From an uncultured Burkholderiales Genera incertae sedis bacterium (lineage in GTDB: Bacteria > Pseudomonadota > Gammaproteobacteria > Burkholderiales > Eutrophovitaceae), in NCBI GenBank assembly GCA_905478365.1, contig CAJQIK010000046.1:1-37312 (forward strand): a stretch of 37,312 nucleotides of DNA, in the 5' to 3' direction. A program made the translations under genes and the position numbers. Below the pieces are notes generated by a model. The model was given only the letters and a program-made list of their open reading frames with translations, was not told the DNA's origin and did not search any database. Of the stretch, positions 1 to 9,824 are shown in pieces (positions within the stretch are counted from its first letter, which is position 1; every line of letters begins with the position of its first letter).

Positions 1-290
1 CGAAAAATACGTACACGAGAACCATCCTCTAGCGTCTTTACACCAACACGATCACCCTTCTCAGTCGCTGGGTTGTACACAGCGAGATTAGAACGTTGAA
101 TTGGCATCTCCTTGGTGTTGATGCCGCCCGCCGCACCAGTCATCGGATTCCCCTTCTGATGTTTCTTTACAAGATTAATCCCCTCGACCATAACCGTAGA
201 GTTGGGCATGACTTGGAGTACGGTGCCTTGTTTTCCTTTGTCTCGTCCTGAAGTCACGACGACCTGATCACCTTTTTTAATTTTTTCCAT
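1..290 (-). CDS. rplX: 50S ribosomal protein L24, 3' end cut by the window
   Basis: Large-subunit protein L24, an early assembly initiator that binds the 5' domain of 23S rRNA near the tunnel exit. I translated this from the ATG at 290-288; 96 codons are visible and the remaining C-terminus lies beyond base 1. The N-terminus [12 protein letters not shown] followed by [12 protein letters not shown] is the KOW motif (about residues 6-25), and the block [10 protein letters not shown] is typical of L24. AGGA sits about 6 nt before the ATG. It follows rplN by 14 nt, the usual second position of the spc operon. Confidence 0.96.
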   Translation of the reverse strand, partial: MEKIKKGDQVVVTSGRDKGKQGTVLQVMPNSTVMVEGINLVKKHQKGNPMTGAAGGINTKEMPIQRSNLAVYNPATEKGDRVGVKTLEDGSRVRIF

Positions 291-304
291 CGTGCGTCCT
301 TAAT

Positions 305-673
305 CTACAAAACCTCAGGTGCCAAAGAAACTATCTTCATAAATTTCTCTGTTCTTAATTCTCTTGTCACCGGTCCGAATATCCGTGTACCGATAGGCTC
401 TAATTTAGCGTTTAAAAGCACAGCGGCATTGGAATCGAATTTAATTTTGGAGCCATCTTGTCTACGCACTCCGGAAGCTGTACGCACTACAACCGCGTTA
501 TACACTTCACCTTTTTTTACCCTGCCGCGCGGCGCTGCGTCTTTAACCGCGACCTTGATCACGTCACCGACACCAGCATATCGCCTTTTAGAGCCACCAA
601 GCACCTTTATACACATTACAGAACGCGCGCCAGTGTTGTCGGCGACCTGAAGTCGTGTTTGCATTTGGATCAT
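305..673 (-). CDS. rplN: 50S ribosomal protein L14
   Basis: Large-subunit protein L14 at the subunit interface, contacting 16S helix 14 through bridge B8. From the ATG at 673 the product is 122 residues, the usual length, beginning [17 protein letters not shown]. An in-frame TTG at 697 would add eight residues not found in the family, so I reject it. This is the first gene of the spc operon. Unlike the tightly packed genes around it, it follows a 172-nt spacer containing a candidate promoter and a terminator-like hairpin with eight U residues about 32 nt before the start codon. Confidence 0.98.
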   Translation of the reverse strand: MIQMQTRLQVADNTGARSVMCIKVLGGSKRRYAGVGDVIKVAVKDAAPRGRVKKGEVYNAVVVRTASGVRRQDGSKIKFDSNAAVLLNAKLEPIGTRIFGPVTRELRTEKFMKIVSLAPEVL

Positions 674-845
674 AGTTTTACGCCTAATTTCAACCAACTT
701 ACCCCAAAAAAAAGGACAGTTTTGGCACCCGTACGGGTTAAAAACATATTCTGTCGACCACTTTAAGTGGGTTCACCTAAAGATTTACATCTACCAGAAA
801 AGCCGAGCATCTTATCTGAAACTGCCGCTTCAGACAAGCCTAATA
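674..845 (-). promoter_or_regulatory. Candidate spc-operon promoter and structured leader
   Basis: Reading the minus strand after the rpsQ stop, TTGTCT (837-832) is followed after 17 nt by TAAGAT (814-809), then GCTCGGC. The same GCTCGGC discriminator follows the -10 box of the tRNA-tufB promoter in this window, which supports the call. The predicted transcript has a leader of roughly 130 nt. It contains a small hairpin at 758-770 (CCACT/AGTGG) and a larger bulged hairpin at 715-755. The start site and activity are inferred. In E. coli the spc operon also has its own promoter here. Confidence 0.55.
706..755 (-). terminator. Terminator-like hairpin with U8 just upstream of rplN
   Basis: On the minus strand GACAG (755-751) pairs with CTGTC (719-715). 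The enclosed region carries a T-run/A-run pairing and the perfect palindrome ACCCGTACGGGT (738-727). One C later comes a run of eight T (713-706). It could end S10-operon transcripts, or act as an attenuator downstream of the candidate spc promoter. The stem has internal loops, so termination efficiency cannot be judged by eye. Confidence 0.5.
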
Positions 846-1115
846 TTAGATTTGGGTCGCTTTTTCTACTAATTTTGCTACAGACCAACTTTTCGTCTTT
901 GACCGAGGTGTTCCCTCCTCAATCAATACGGTATCACCTATCTGACACTCATTTGTATCGTCATGTGCGTGATATTTGCTTGATTTCTTTAAAAACTTAC
1001 CATACAGCGGATGCTTAACCTGTCGCTCCACGAGAACGGTAACCGTCTTATTCATTTTATCGGACACAACACGACCCGTCAGTCGACGGCGATTAGCAGT
1101 GGTCTTATCAGACAT
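846..1115 (-). CDS. rpsQ: 30S ribosomal protein S17
   Basis: Primary 16S rRNA-binding protein of the small subunit (5' domain, helices 7 and 11), with an OB fold. The ATG at 1115 gives 89 residues beginning [17 protein letters not shown], and [15 protein letters not shown] is the characteristic core. A GTG at 1121 would add only two residues and is less likely. The start lies inside the end of rpmC, with an 8-nt overlap, so the pair is translationally coupled. It is the last gene of the S10 operon. Confidence 0.97.
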   Translation of the reverse strand: MSDKTTANRRRLTGRVVSDKMNKTVTVLVERQVKHPLYGKFLKKSSKYHAHDDTNECQIGDTVLIEEGTPRSKTKSWSVAKLVEKATQI

Positions 1116-1305
1116 TTGCACTCACTTTCTTTGCCAAAACAGTTTTAACACGAGCGATATCACGTCGAACTTTCCGTATTTCGCTAGAATTCGTAAGTTG
1201 CTGAGTCGCCTTTTGCATCCGGAGGGAAAACGCGGCCTTGAGGAGTTCGTGCAACTCTTTGTTCAAATCTTCGACACTTTTAGCTTCCAAATCTTTTGCT
1301 TTCAT
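1108..1305 (-). CDS. rpmC: 50S ribosomal protein L29
   Basis: Small alpha-helical large-subunit protein next to L23 at the polypeptide exit, part of the docking site for trigger factor and SRP. It has 65 residues, beginning [18 protein letters not shown], with the conserved [19 protein letters not shown]-type second half and a C-terminal helix [11 protein letters not shown]. The ATG is 3 nt after the rplP stop, and its own end overlaps rpsQ. The position between rplP and rpsQ is canonical. Confidence 0.97.
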   Translation of the reverse strand: MKAKDLEAKSVEDLNKELHELLKAAFSLRMQKATQQLTNSSEIRKVRRDIARVKTVLAKKVSANV

Positions 1306-1308
1306 GCT

Positions 1309-1722
1309 TTATCCCAAGTTTTTATGGACGAACACGGTACGAAGAGGAAGTTTAGCTGCTGCAAGCCGAAAAGCCTCGCGCGCAACATTTTCTTGAACTC
1401 CATCCATTTCGTACAATACCTTTCCTGGCTGAATCTCAGCGACCCAGTACTCGACGCTCCCCTTACCCTTACCCATTCGAACCTCTGCAGGCTTTTGGGA
1501 AATTGGCTTGTCCGGGAAAATTCGAATCCAAATACGGCCACCCCTCTTAATGTAACGTGTCATCGCACGACGAGCCGCCTCGATTTGTCTAGCTGTTAAT
1601 CTACCTCGATCAATCGCCTTCAAACCAAACTCACCAAACGACACCTTCGCTCCGCGAGTAGCAACTCCATAATTACGGCCCTTGAACTGTTTTCGGAATT
1701 TGGTCCTAGACGGCTGCAGCAT
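1309..1722 (-). CDS. rplP: 50S ribosomal protein L16
   Basis: Late-assembling large-subunit protein that helps position the A-site tRNA. It has 137 residues beginning [19 protein letters not shown]. The block [12 protein letters not shown] followed by [14 protein letters not shown] is diagnostic. Arg82 in VRMGKGKG corresponds to the E. coli L16 arginine hydroxylated by the oxygenase YcfD; whether that enzyme exists here is unknown. The start overlaps the end of rpsC by 17 nt. Confidence 0.98.
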   Translation of the reverse strand: MLQPSRTKFRKQFKGRNYGVATRGAKVSFGEFGLKAIDRGRLTARQIEAARRAMTRYIKRGGRIWIRIFPDKPISQKPAEVRMGKGKGSVEYWVAEIQPGKVLYEMDGVQENVAREAFRLAAAKLPLRTVFVHKNLG

Positions 1723-2425
1723 TTTTCACTCCCGTTTTTCGTGGTTTTTTCGGAGCTGGTGGCACATCCGCAGGAAGCGTGGAAACCTGATCATTAGAAC
1801 CGATCATTTGCCCTCTATAAATCCAAACCTTGATACCAATGATCCCATATTGCGTTTGAGCCTCGGCGGTACCATAATCTATTTCCGCACGAAGCGTGTG
1901 AAGTGGGACACGGCCCTCTCTGTACCACTCTGTCCGAGCAATATCGATCCCATTCAAACGACCCGCGCTCATGATTTTAATGCCCTGCGCACCGAGCCGC
2001 ATTGCGTTTTGTATCGCTCGTTTCATCGCTCTTCGAAAAGCTATTCTTTTTTCTAATTGTTGCGAAATTGAATCAGCGATCAATTGTGCATCAATTTCCG
2101 GCTTCCTGACCTCTTCAATATTCAAATGAACTGGCACACCCATCAAACGCTGAAGTTCACCACGCAAAACTTCGATGTCCTCACCTTTTTTACCGATCAC
2201 AATACCTGGGCGCGCACTATGAATCGTGATTCTTGCGTTCTTTGCTGGGCGCTCGATCACGACTTTAGCGACGGACGCATGAGCCAATCGCTTTTTGAGA
2301 AATTTTCTTACTTCAATGTCCTGAAGCAACATCGAAGAAAAATCTCTACCCACCGCGTACCAACGAGAACTCCAGTTACGCTGAACGCCTAAGCGAAATC
2401 CAATCGGATTGATTTTCTGTCCCAT
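1706..2425 (-). CDS. rpsC: 30S ribosomal protein S3
   Basis: Small-subunit head protein that lines the mRNA entry tunnel and contributes to mRNA helicase activity. It has 239 residues, close to the usual 230-240. The N-terminus [14 protein letters not shown] is diagnostic. The KH domain contains [15 protein letters not shown] (about residues 74-88). The C-terminal domain carries the GCxG-like sequence [16 protein letters not shown] and ends in a Pro/Lys-rich tail. It starts 2 nt after the rplV stop and overlaps rplP at its end. Confidence 0.98.
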   Translation of the reverse strand: MGQKINPIGFRLGVQRNWSSRWYAVGRDFSSMLLQDIEVRKFLKKRLAHASVAKVVIERPAKNARITIHSARPGIVIGKKGEDIEVLRGELQRLMGVPVHLNIEEVRKPEIDAQLIADSISQQLEKRIAFRRAMKRAIQNAMRLGAQGIKIMSAGRLNGIDIARTEWYREGRVPLHTLRAEIDYGTAEAQTQYGIIGIKVWIYRGQMIGSNDQVSTLPADVPPAPKKPRKTGVKNAAAV

Positions 2426-2427
2426 AC

Positions 2428-2769
2428 TTACTCCTCAGGCTGATCGCCAACAGTCAAAAAAACGTGACATGTCGGTTTAAGAATCTGTACCCCTCGTCCC
2501 TTGGCTCTAGGACGAAAGCGTTTTAACACTGGGCCTTTTTCGACGAAAATTGTTTTAACCTTCAATTCGTCTATATCAGCGCCATCGTTGTGCTCAGCAT
2601 TCGCAATTGCTGACTCCAACACTTTTTTTATGATCTCAGCACCTTTTTTAGGACTGAAATTAAGCAAGTCAAGGGCCTTATCAACCGGCATCCCTCTAAT
2701 TTGGTCAGCGACTAACCGACCCTTTTGCGGGGACAATCTGACACCACGAAGTACAGCCGATGTTTCCAT
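2428..2769 (-). CDS. rplV: 50S ribosomal protein L22
   Basis: Large-subunit protein whose long beta-hairpin lines the nascent-chain tunnel near the macrolide site. The ATG at 2769 gives 113 residues ([19 protein letters not shown]), matching the family length of about 110. A TTG at 2775 would add two residues and is not needed. The C-terminal region has the basic loop [17 protein letters not shown] typical of the hairpin. It lies 15 nt after rpsS in the S10 operon, with a GGTGAGGG purine stretch upstream of the ATG. Confidence 0.97.
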   Translation of the reverse strand: METSAVLRGVRLSPQKGRLVADQIRGMPVDKALDLLNFSPKKGAEIIKKVLESAIANAEHNDGADIDELKVKTIFVEKGPVLKRFRPRAKGRGVQILKPTCHVFLTVGDQPEE

Positions 2770-2784
2770 ATTCAAACCCTCACC

Positions 2785-3063
2785 TTATCTCTTAGCGACT
2801 TTTTTGTCTGCCGCATGACCTTTAAAGGTCCTTGTATTCGCAAATTCGCCGAGCTTATGCCCAACCATGTTTTCAGTAACGTAAATTGGTACATGCTGCC
2901 TTCCATTGTGTACCGCTATAGTTAAGCCGACGAAGTCAGGCAAAATTGTTGATCGACGGGACCAAGTCTTTACTGGTCTTTTGTCGTTTCCAGAACGAGC
3001 TGCATCCACTTTTTTAACCAGATGGAGGTCAACAAAAGGTCCCTTTTTAAGTGATCGTGCCAT
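2785..3063 (-). CDS. rpsS: 30S ribosomal protein S19
   Basis: Small-subunit head protein that binds with S13 near the A-site finger bridge. It has 92 residues, beginning [19 protein letters not shown], with the signature [18 protein letters not shown] and [18 protein letters not shown], all typical of S19. It starts 15 nt after rplB and precedes rplV, as in other S10 operons. Confidence 0.98.
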   Translation of the reverse strand: MARSLKKGPFVDLHLVKKVDAARSGNDKRPVKTWSRRSTILPDFVGLTIAVHNGRQHVPIYVTENMVGHKLGEFANTRTFKGHAADKKVAKR

Positions 3064-3078
3064 ATGCTATATCCCCTC

Positions 3079-3903
3079 TTATTTCGCTCGTCTTCGAACG
3101 ATCATGTTCTGAGTTCGCTTATTATTTCGAGTCCGGAATCCTTTCGAAAGCGTACCCCAAGGACTCACTGGGTCACGCTTGGTTCCAGTGCGACCCTCTC
3201 CACCACCATGAGGGTGATCGACCGGATTCATTGCGACACCTCGTACCGTTGGCCTAATTCCTCTCCAACGTTTTGCGCCTGCTTTGCCCAGGCTTCTTAG
3301 ACTGTGCTCACTATTACCAACCTCACCAATCGTTGCTCGGCATTCGATCGATATCTTCCGGATCTCTCCCGATCGCAAGCGCAGCTGGGCGTATGGCCCC
3401 TCTTTGGCTAGCAGCTGAACTGATGTTCCTGCAGAACGCGCCATCTGGGCGCCCTTGCCCGGCTTCATTTCTATGCAATGAATCGTTGTACCCACCGGAA
3501 TATTCTTTATAGGTAGGGAATTACCAGCCTTTATTGCTGCCAGAGGCCCGCTGTCCAGCTGATCACCAGCGCTGACTCCACGAGGTGCAAGGACATAACG
3601 CCGCTCCCCATCGGCATAAAGTATCAACGCAATGTTCGCACTGCGATTCGGGTCATACTCTAGTCGCTCCACACGACCGGGAATCCCATCTTTGTCTCTC
3701 TTAAAATCGATAATACGATAAAGACGTTTGTGACCACCACCCTGGTGCCGCGTCGTGATATGGCCTTTACTGTTACGCCCAGCTTTGCTATGCAGGGACT
3801 CTACTAGTGGCTCGTGCGGACGTCCTTTATGAAGTTCTTTATTAACTACCGCAACAACGCTACGTCGTCCCGGCGAGGTCGGTTTCATTTTAACAAGAGC
3901 CAT
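3079..3903 (-). CDS. rplB: 50S ribosomal protein L2
   Basis: Large-subunit core protein needed for subunit association and peptidyl-transferase integrity. It has 274 residues, the usual length. The N-terminus [17 protein letters not shown], the block [18 protein letters not shown] and the C-terminal [12 protein letters not shown] (with the conserved His) are diagnostic. Its ATG shares one base with the TAA of rplW (TAATG), which indicates translational coupling. Confidence 0.98.
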   Translation of the reverse strand: MALVKMKPTSPGRRSVVAVVNKELHKGRPHEPLVESLHSKAGRNSKGHITTRHQGGGHKRLYRIIDFKRDKDGIPGRVERLEYDPNRSANIALILYADGERRYVLAPRGVSAGDQLDSGPLAAIKAGNSLPIKNIPVGTTIHCIEMKPGKGAQMARSAGTSVQLLAKEGPYAQLRLRSGEIRKISIECRATIGEVGNSEHSLRSLGKAGAKRWRGIRPTVRGVAMNPVDHPHGGGEGRTGTKRDPVSPWGTLSKGFRTRNNKRTQNMIVRRRAK

Positions 3904-4220
3904 TAGCTAACCTCCCCAGTTGATAGATCGATATCCTGACCTGGCTTGAGACAAACATAGGCTTTCTTCCAATTCTTTCTTTGCCCAATTCTCTGCCCAG
4001 TTCTTTTTTTCTTGCCCTTTACGTTAATTACTTGCACGCTATCAACATCTTTCTTGAAAAGCATTTCGACAGCCGACTTAATTTCAGCTTTCGTGGCATC
4101 AGTAGCCACTCGGAAAACAAACTGGCTACGCGCATCTGCAAGTCCGGTTGCTTTTTCTGATACCACTGGACCCAAGATCACCTTGAGTAATCTCTCTTGA
4201 CTAAACTTCAACTCGTTCAT
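3903..4220 (-). CDS. rplW: 50S ribosomal protein L23
   Basis: Large-subunit protein at the tunnel exit, the main contact for trigger factor, SRP and SecA. It has 105 residues, near the usual 100. [15 protein letters not shown] at the N-terminus and [18 protein letters not shown] in the basic loop are diagnostic. Its ATG overlaps the TGA of rplD (ATGA) and its stop overlaps the rplB start, so rplD-rplW-rplB form a chain of coupled genes. Confidence 0.97.
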   Translation of the reverse strand: MNELKFSQERLLKVILGPVVSEKATGLADARSQFVFRVATDATKAEIKSAVEMLFKKDVDSVQVINVKGKKKRTGQRIGQRKNWKKAYVCLKPGQDIDLSTGEVS

Positions 4221-4837
4221 GATAATGACTCCTCTAATTGAGCAATCGCTTGTTTAGTAATCACGACTTTTTCGAAGTGCAGCAGACTCACAGGATCGGC
4301 TTGTTTTGGAGTCAAAATATCAACGGTATGGAGATTTCTTGCTGCCAAATATAAATTCTCATCTGGGTCACTCGTAACCACTAGTGCGCTGGACAAACCC
4401 ATCTCTTTGATCTTGCTACTCAATAACTTGGTTTTTGGCGCATCTACTGCGAATCCATCAACCACTATTAGTCTTTCTTCTCGAACAAGTTGGGACAATA
4501 TCGAGGAAATTCCGGCTCGATACATCTTCCTGTTAATTTTCTGCGAAAAATTTTCATCCGGACTCGAGGGAAAAGCCTTTCCACCACCACGCCAAATTGG
4601 ACTGCTGGCTGAGCCAGCGCGAGCGCGTCCAGTGCCCTTTTGCTTCCACGGCTTTCGTCCAGAACGAGTAAGATCTCCCCGTGCTTTTTGGGCACGAGTA
4701 CCGCTTCGCGCGTTCGCCATAAACGATATCACTAACTGGTGTATCAACGACTCGTTATACTCTCTAGCAAACAATGCATCAGATACTTGAATCGATTCAG
4801 ATGCTTGATTTGAGCTATTTAGAATTTTCAGTTCCAT
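4217..4837 (-). CDS. rplD: 50S ribosomal protein L4
   Basis: Large-subunit protein with a long loop reaching into the exit tunnel. In E. coli free L4 represses its own operon through the S10 leader. It has 206 residues (E. coli 201). The tunnel loop contains [20 protein letters not shown] then [11 protein letters not shown] (about residues 46-80). The C-terminal globular domain follows, with [20 protein letters not shown]. The S10 leader that L4 needs in E. coli is not visible upstream of rpsJ here, so its control may differ. Confidence 0.97.
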   Translation of the reverse strand: MELKILNSSNQASESIQVSDALFAREYNESLIHQLVISFMANARSGTRAQKARGDLTRSGRKPWKQKGTGRARAGSASSPIWRGGGKAFPSSPDENFSQKINRKMYRAGISSILSQLVREERLIVVDGFAVDAPKTKLLSSKIKEMGLSSALVVTSDPDENLYLAARNLHTVDILTPKQADPVSLLHFEKVVITKQAIAQLEESLS

Positions 4838-4839
4838 AT

Positions 4840-5484
4840 TTATGCCCCCTTCTTCACGGAAGGAATAACTACGACATCTGAGCCATCGGCGCCGGGCACT
4901 GACCCCTTTACAAAAATCAAATTTCTCTCTTTATCAAGCTTTATAAGTTGAATATTTTGAGCAGTCCGTTTCACTGACCCCAAGTGGCCAGCCATTTTTT
5001 TGCCCGGGAAAACCCGTCCGGGATCTTGGTTCATACCTGTCGATCCATGCGCATTGTGCGTAATAGACTGACCGTGACTGGCTCTCTGGGACGAAAAGTT
5101 ATGTCGCTTAATCGCTCCAGCAAAACCCTTACCCTTTGTAACGCCGGAAATATCGACAAACTTTATTTCATCAAATAGGCTCACGTCTAAAGGTTGGCCC
5201 AACTCAATCTCAGCCGGCGCTTCGGGCCCAAATCTGAATTCGTGAAACCCACGCGCACTCTCTACACCCGCTTTCGCAAGATGACCAGAAATAGCTTTAT
5301 TAATTCGGCTACGCCTGCGCTCTCCATAGGCGACTTGAACAGCAGCATACCCATCTGTCTCATTGGACTTAACTTGAGACACACGATTATTGGAAACATC
5401 AAGGACGGTCACTGGGACGGACTCTCCGCCTTCAGTGAATATCCTGGTCATTCCTACTTTACGACCAATCATTCCTAAACTCAT
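4840..5484 (-). CDS. rplC: 50S ribosomal protein L3
   Basis: Large-subunit assembly initiator whose loop reaches the peptidyl-transferase centre. The ATG at 5484, preceded by GAGGA about 8 nt upstream, gives 214 residues starting [17 protein letters not shown] longer reading from 5511 would add a non-family extension and overlap the ribosome-binding site, so I reject it. The central block [20 protein letters not shown] is the family signature and includes the Gln that PrmB methylates in E. coli. Confidence 0.97.
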   Translation of the reverse strand: MSLGMIGRKVGMTRIFTEGGESVPVTVLDVSNNRVSQVKSNETDGYAAVQVAYGERRRSRINKAISGHLAKAGVESARGFHEFRFGPEAPAEIELGQPLDVSLFDEIKFVDISGVTKGKGFAGAIKRHNFSSQRASHGQSITHNAHGSTGMNQDPGRVFPGKKMAGHLGSVKRTAQNIQLIKLDKERNLIFVKGSVPGADGSDVVVIPSVKKGA

Positions 5485-5585
5485 TATTATTTCCTCAATT
5501 GAGGGACCCACTTCAATTGGCAGGTCTTTAATTATTTAACAAAATTCTAGAGTCCAAAGACTCCAATCTAAACTACTCAAAAAAA
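5485..5585 (-). promoter_or_regulatory. rpsJ-rplC spacer with hairpins around the rplC ribosome-binding site
   Basis: This is one of the longer gaps inside the S10 operon. On the minus strand it has a hairpin GAGTC-TTTG-GACTC (5563-5550), then an AT-rich stretch. The perfect 12-nt palindrome CCTCAATTGAGG (5504-5493) has the rplC Shine-Dalgarno GAGGA in its second arm. The arrangement could mask the ribosome-binding site, but the stem is only four pairs around an AATT loop. Function is inference. Confidence 0.3.
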
Positions 5586-5894
5586 CTACAGCTTAATTTC
5601 TACATCCACTCCAGCTGGTAAATCGAGCTTCATTAACGCGTCTACCGTTTTGTCCGTAGGATCAATAATATCCATCAAACGTTGGTGTGTCCGCATCTCC
5701 AACTGCTCACGAGACTTCTTATCAACGTGAGGAGATCGAAGCAAATCGAAACGCTCTTTACGTGTCGGCAAAGGAATAGGCCCCTTAACTACAGCACCTG
5801 TCCTTTTGGCAGTTTCCACAATCTCAATGGCCGACTGATCAATCAATCTATAATCAAAAGCCTTCAAGCGTATTCGAATTTTTTGGTTATCCAT
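5586..5894 (-). CDS. rpsJ: 30S ribosomal protein S10 (NusE)
   Basis: Small-subunit head protein that also acts with NusB in antitermination and links NusG to the ribosome. It has 102 residues (family about 103), beginning [19 protein letters not shown], with the conserved [20 protein letters not shown] and ending in [16 protein letters not shown] precedes the ATG. It opens the S10 operon but lies only 52 nt after tufA, and a terminator-like hairpin sits in that gap. Confidence 0.98.
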   Translation of the reverse strand: MDNQKIRIRLKAFDYRLIDQSAIEIVETAKRTGAVVKGPIPLPTRKERFDLLRSPHVDKKSREQLEMRTHQRLMDIIDPTDKTVDALMKLDLPAGVDVEIKL

Positions 5895-5907
5895 TCAATT
5901 ATCTCTT

Positions 5908-5938
5908 AAAAAGGACGACATGCATACACAGGCCGTCC
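5908..5938 (-). terminator. Terminator-like hairpin between tufA and rpsJ
   Basis: On the minus strand GGACGGC (5938-5932) pairs with GTCGTCC (5919-5913), seven pairs including one G-U. The 12-nt loop can form a few further pairs. Five T (5912-5908) follow directly, the form of an intrinsic terminator or attenuator. It ends about 13 nt before the rpsJ ATG, so partial readthrough from the str genes seems likely. Confidence 0.6.
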
Positions 5939-5946
5939 AATTAAAT

Positions 5947-7137
5947 TTACTCCGTGACTTTAGAGACGACGCCAGCACCTACTGTACGGCCGCCCTCTCG
6001 AATCGCGAATCGTAATCCTTCTTCCATCGCTATAGGCTGAATCAACGTTACCTTCATCTGAACGTTATCACCAGGCATCACCATTTCGGTACCCTCTGGT
6101 AAGTCACAAGATCCAGTAACGTCTGTCGTTCTAAAATAAAACTGAGGACGGTATCCGTTAAAGAATGGCGTATGTCGCCCTCCCTCATCCTTACTTAGAA
6201 TGTAGACCTCAGCATCAAACTTGGTATGCGGCGTAATAGAACCAGGCTTAGCCAACACTTGGCCGCGCTCTACTTCATCTCGCTTCGTGCCCCTTAGAAG
6301 AACACCAACATTATCACCAGCCTGACCTTGATCAAGCAGCTTACGGAACATCTCAACACCCGTACAAACTGTCTTGACCGTATCTTTCAGGCCAACAATT
6401 TCAATTTCATCATTAACGTGAACAATGCCCCGCTCAACACGACCCGTCACTACCGTGCCACGACCTGATATCGAGAACACGTCCTCTACTGGCATTAGAA
6501 ATGCCATATCCAGTGTTCGCTCTGGCTCAGGAATGTATGTATCAAGCGCCTCAGCAAGTTTCATGATGGCTTCCTCACCATGCTCGCCTGTATCGCCCTC
6601 GAGCGCCTTAAGCGCAGAACCAATCACGATCGGTGTGTCATCACCCGGGAAGTCGTACTTAGATAGTAGCTCTCGCACTTCCATCTCGACTAACTCAAGC
6701 AACTCAGCATCATCAACCATATCGGCTTTGTTCAAAAACACGATGATGTAAGGAACACCAACCTGACGAGCCAACAAGATATGCTCTCGAGTCTGTGGCA
6801 TTGGGCCATCTGCAGCTGAAACCACTAGGATTGCGCCGTCCATCTGCGCTGCACCTGTGATCATATTCTTCACATAATCAGCGTGCCCTGGACAATCAAC
6901 GTGAGCGTAATGACGACCTTCAGTCTCATACTCAACGTGCGACGTATTAATCGTAATACCTCGGGCTTTCTCTTCAGGCGCATTATCAATTTGATCGTAA
7001 CCCTTCTGTTCGCCGCCAGTCTTAGCAGATAAAACAGTTGTAATCGCCGCTGTTAGCGTCGTCTTACCATGGTCAACGTGCCCAATTGTTCCAACATTCA
7101 CGTGCGGTTTTGTCCGCTCAAACTTTCCCTTTGCCAT
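5947..7137 (-). CDS. tufA: Elongation factor Tu, first copy
   Basis: GTPase that carries aminoacyl-tRNA to the ribosomal A site. It has 396 residues. The G-domain motifs are GHVDHGKTT (about residues 19-27), DCPGHADY and NKADMVDD. Domains 2 and 3 follow, ending [15 protein letters not shown]. It is the last gene of the str operon, 45 nt after fusA. Base-by-base comparison with the copy at 22502-23692 found no difference across the coding region, while the flanks diverge within a few bases of start and stop. This indicates ongoing gene conversion. Confidence 0.99.
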   Translation of the reverse strand: MAKGKFERTKPHVNVGTIGHVDHGKTTLTAAITTVLSAKTGGEQKGYDQIDNAPEEKARGITINTSHVEYETEGRHYAHVDCPGHADYVKNMITGAAQMDGAILVVSAADGPMPQTREHILLARQVGVPYIIVFLNKADMVDDAELLELVEMEVRELLSKYDFPGDDTPIVIGSALKALEGDTGEHGEEAIMKLAEALDTYIPEPERTLDMAFLMPVEDVFSISGRGTVVTGRVERGIVHVNDEIEIVGLKDTVKTVCTGVEMFRKLLDQGQAGDNVGVLLRGTKRDEVERGQVLAKPGSITPHTKFDAEVYILSKDEGGRHTPFFNGYRPQFYFRTTDVTGSCDLPEGTEMVMPGDNVQMKVTLIQPIAMEEGLRFAIREGGRTVGAGVVSKVTE

Positions 7138-7182
7138 GATGTCCTCTTAATCTCTAATCAATTAGTTAAAAACCGATATTTA

Positions 7183-9276
7183 CTACTTGTTATTTACCAC
7201 TGCTTCCGCAACATTTTTAGGCGCATCCGCGTAATGCTTAAATTCCATCGAGTAAGTTGCGCGACCTTGTGTAAGGGAACGCAGTGTAGTCGAGTACCCA
7301 AACATCTCCGATAGCGGCACTTCCGCACGAATAGCCTTACCGCCGCCAACCATATCTTCCATACCTTGGATGGTGCCTCGTCGACCCGACAAGTCTCCCA
7401 TAACATCACCCATTTTTTCTTCAGGCGTCTCTACATCAACTGCCATCATGGGCTCGAGCAGAACCGCCGTCGCCTTTCTCATGCCATCTTTGAATGCCAT
7501 GATTGCCGCCATTTTAAAGGCGTTTTCTGACGAATCAACCTCGTGATAGGAACCGTCAAATAAGGTAACTTTCACATCAACCACCGGGTAACCGGCAACA
7601 ACTCCTGATGTCATGGCTTCGTTCAAGCCTTTCTGTACCGCTGGAATATAATCTTTTGGCACGGATCCACCTTTGGTGGCGTCAAGAAACTCAAAGCCCT
7701 TCCCTTGTTCGGCGGGCTCCATTTTTAACCAAACATGACCATACTGACCTTTACCACCGCTTTGTTTTACAAACTTACCCTCGATTTCAATCGATTTTTT
7801 GATAGCTTCCCTGTAGGCGACCTGAGGTTTTCCAATGTTGGCATCGACACTGAATTCACGGCTCATTCGGTCAACTAAAATCTCAAGGTGCAGCTCCCCC
7901 ATGCCCGAGATGATTGTTTGGCCAGATTCCTCGTCAGTTTTAACTCGGAAGGAGGGATCCTCTTGAGCCAAACGACTCAAAGCAATACCCATTTTTTCTT
8001 GGTCAGCCTTAGTTTTAGGTTCAACCGCTTGAGAGATCACCGGCTCTGGAAACTCCATTCTCTCCAAGATGACAGCCTTGTCCTGAACACACAAGGTGTC
8101 TCCTGTAGTCGCATCCTTCAATCCAACAGCAGCAGCAATATCTCCCGCTCGAACCTCTTTCAGCTCTTCTCGGTTATTCGCGTGCATCTGAAGTATGCGA
8201 CCAATTCGCTCCTTCTTCCCTTTTACCGGGTTATAAACGGAGTCACCAGCCTTCAAAGAACCCGAGTACACCCTAAAAAAGATTAACTGCCCTACGTAAG
8301 GGTCAGTCATAATTTTAAATGCTAACGCAGAAAATGGTTCTGCGTCGTCTGCCTTGCGGTCTGTCGGCTCACCAGCCTCCGTCTCACCGGTAATCGCTGG
8401 AACGTCAAGCGGTGATGGTAAGTAGTCAATCACCCCGTCCAACATCGCTTGAACGCCTTTATTTTTAAAAGCTGTGCCACACATCATTGGGACGATTTCA
8501 ACCGCAATAGTGCGCAACCGAATACCCTCTTGGATTTCCTGCTCAGACAGTTCGCCCTCTTCAAGGTATTTATTCATCAACTCCTCTGAAGACTCTGCCG
8601 CTGCCTCAACCAACTTTTCTCGCCAGTCATCGCACTCAGCTTGGAGCTCAGCGGGAATATCTCTCATTTCAAATTTAGTACCGCCAGTCGCATCATCCCA
8701 ATAAATCGCCTTCATTTTGACAAGGTCGACAACTCCCTCAAATCCCTCTTCTGCCCCTATGGGAACCTGTAGCGCAACCGGATTAGCCTTGAGGCGAGCG
8801 CGCATTTGATCAAAGACTTTGAAGAAATTCGCGCCTTGCCGATCCATCTTGTTAACGAACGCCATTCTCGGCACGCGATACTTGTTAGCTTGGCGCCAGA
8901 CTGTTTCTGACTGAGGTTGAACTCCACCAACCGCACAATAAACCATGCACGCACCGTCAAGCACCCTCATCGACCGCTCAACCTCAATGGTAAAGTCCAC
9001 ATGGCCAGGAGTATCAATAATGTTAATACGATGCTCTGGCAAAGTTCCGTCCATTCCCTTCCAGAAACAAGTTGTCGCGGCAGAGGTTATGGTAATACCT
9101 CGCTCACGTTCCTGCGCCATCCAATCCATTACAGCAGCCCCGTCATGTACCTCACCCACCTTGTGGGAGACACCCGTGTAAAACAGAATGCGCTCGGTTG
9201 TAGTAGTTTTACCAGCGTCGATGTGCGCACTGATTCCGATATTTCGGTAACGCTCTAATGGGGTCGTTCGGGCCAT
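7183..9276 (-). CDS. fusA: Elongation factor G
   Basis: Translocation GTPase, also acting in ribosome recycling. It has 697 residues, the usual bacterial length. The G domain contains [15 protein letters not shown] (about residues 17-31), switch [10 protein letters not shown] and NKMDRQGA. The domain IV region includes GGKGQYGHV and the domain V region includes [15 protein letters not shown]. The C-terminus [16 protein letters not shown] is typical. It is 26 nt after rpsG and 45 nt before tufA, the standard str order. Nothing marks it as a second-type EF-G2. Confidence 0.98.
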   Translation of the reverse strand: MARTTPLERYRNIGISAHIDAGKTTTTERILFYTGVSHKVGEVHDGAAVMDWMAQERERGITITSAATTCFWKGMDGTLPEHRINIIDTPGHVDFTIEVERSMRVLDGACMVYCAVGGVQPQSETVWRQANKYRVPRMAFVNKMDRQGANFFKVFDQMRARLKANPVALQVPIGAEEGFEGVVDLVKMKAIYWDDATGGTKFEMRDIPAELQAECDDWREKLVEAAAESSEELMNKYLEEGELSEQEIQEGIRLRTIAVEIVPMMCGTAFKNKGVQAMLDGVIDYLPSPLDVPAITGETEAGEPTDRKADDAEPFSALAFKIMTDPYVGQLIFFRVYSGSLKAGDSVYNPVKGKKERIGRILQMHANNREELKEVRAGDIAAAVGLKDATTGDTLCVQDKAVILERMEFPEPVISQAVEPKTKADQEKMGIALSRLAQEDPSFRVKTDEESGQTIISGMGELHLEILVDRMSREFSVDANIGKPQVAYREAIKKSIEIEGKFVKQSGGKGQYGHVWLKMEPAEQGKGFEFLDATKGGSVPKDYIPAVQKGLNEAMTSGVVAGYPVVDVKVTLFDGSYHEVDSSENAFKMAAIMAFKDGMRKATAVLLEPMMAVDVETPEEKMGDVMGDLSGRRGTIQGMEDMVGGGKAIRAEVPLSEMFGYSTTLRSLTQGRATYSMEFKHYADAPKNVAEAVVNNK

Positions 9277-9302
9277 GCGTACTCTCTAAAAGACTAAATT
9301 AA

Positions 9303-9773
9303 TTAAAAACGGAAATGGGAGAAAGCTTTATTCGCTTCCGCCATACGGTGAACTTCTTCTTTCTTCTTAACTGCACCTCCGCGCCCTTCGGACGCGTCTT
9401 TAAGCTCATTTCCCAATCTTGCAGCCATGGACTTTTCGCTCCTTGATCTTGCGGCCTCTTTTAGCCACCGCATAGCTAAAGCACTACGACGAGAAGGTCG
9501 AACCTCCACAGGAACTTGGTAATTCGCTCCTCCTACTCGCCGGGACTTTACCTCAACAAGCGGACGAACATTTGATAATGCGGTATTGAACACTTCTAAC
9601 GGATCTGCCTGCCCACCCTTTTGAATATGATCAAGAGCCCCATAAACAATTCGCTCAGCCACAGACTTTTTACCAGCTTGCATGATTACATTCATGAATT
9701 TCGCAACCTCCTGGTTATGAAATTTTGGATCTGGCAATATCTCCCGTTTTGGTACTTCTCTACGTCTTGGCAT
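9303..9773 (-). CDS. rpsG: 30S ribosomal protein S7
   Basis: Primary binder of the 16S 3' domain, lining the E site. In E. coli it is the translational repressor of the str operon. It has 156 residues, beginning [18 protein letters not shown], with the conserved [33 protein letters not shown] and [20 protein letters not shown]. It lies 51 nt after rpsL, and a T-rich stretch precedes its ribosome-binding site AGAGGA. Confidence 0.98.
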   Translation of the reverse strand: MPRRREVPKREILPDPKFHNQEVAKFMNVIMQAGKKSVAERIVYGALDHIQKGGQADPLEVFNTALSNVRPLVEVKSRRVGGANYQVPVEVRPSRRSALAMRWLKEAARSRSEKSMAARLGNELKDASEGRGGAVKKKEEVHRMAEANKAFSHFRF

Positions 9774-9824
9774 TGAATCCTCTTTTTATTTTTTTCTGGC
9801 AACAGATTGTCGTTACAAGAAAGT

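Noticed and set aside
976-1599. Long plus-strand open frame (207 codons) opposite rpsQ-rpmC-rplP
   Set aside because: It lies antisense to three certain ribosomal protein genes, and its sequence shows no family resemblance; it is a shadow of their codon use.
6425-6751. Plus-strand 108-codon Ser-rich frame, repeated identically at 22980-23306
   Set aside because: It is antisense to the conserved tuf coding sequence and duplicated only because the two tuf genes are identical.
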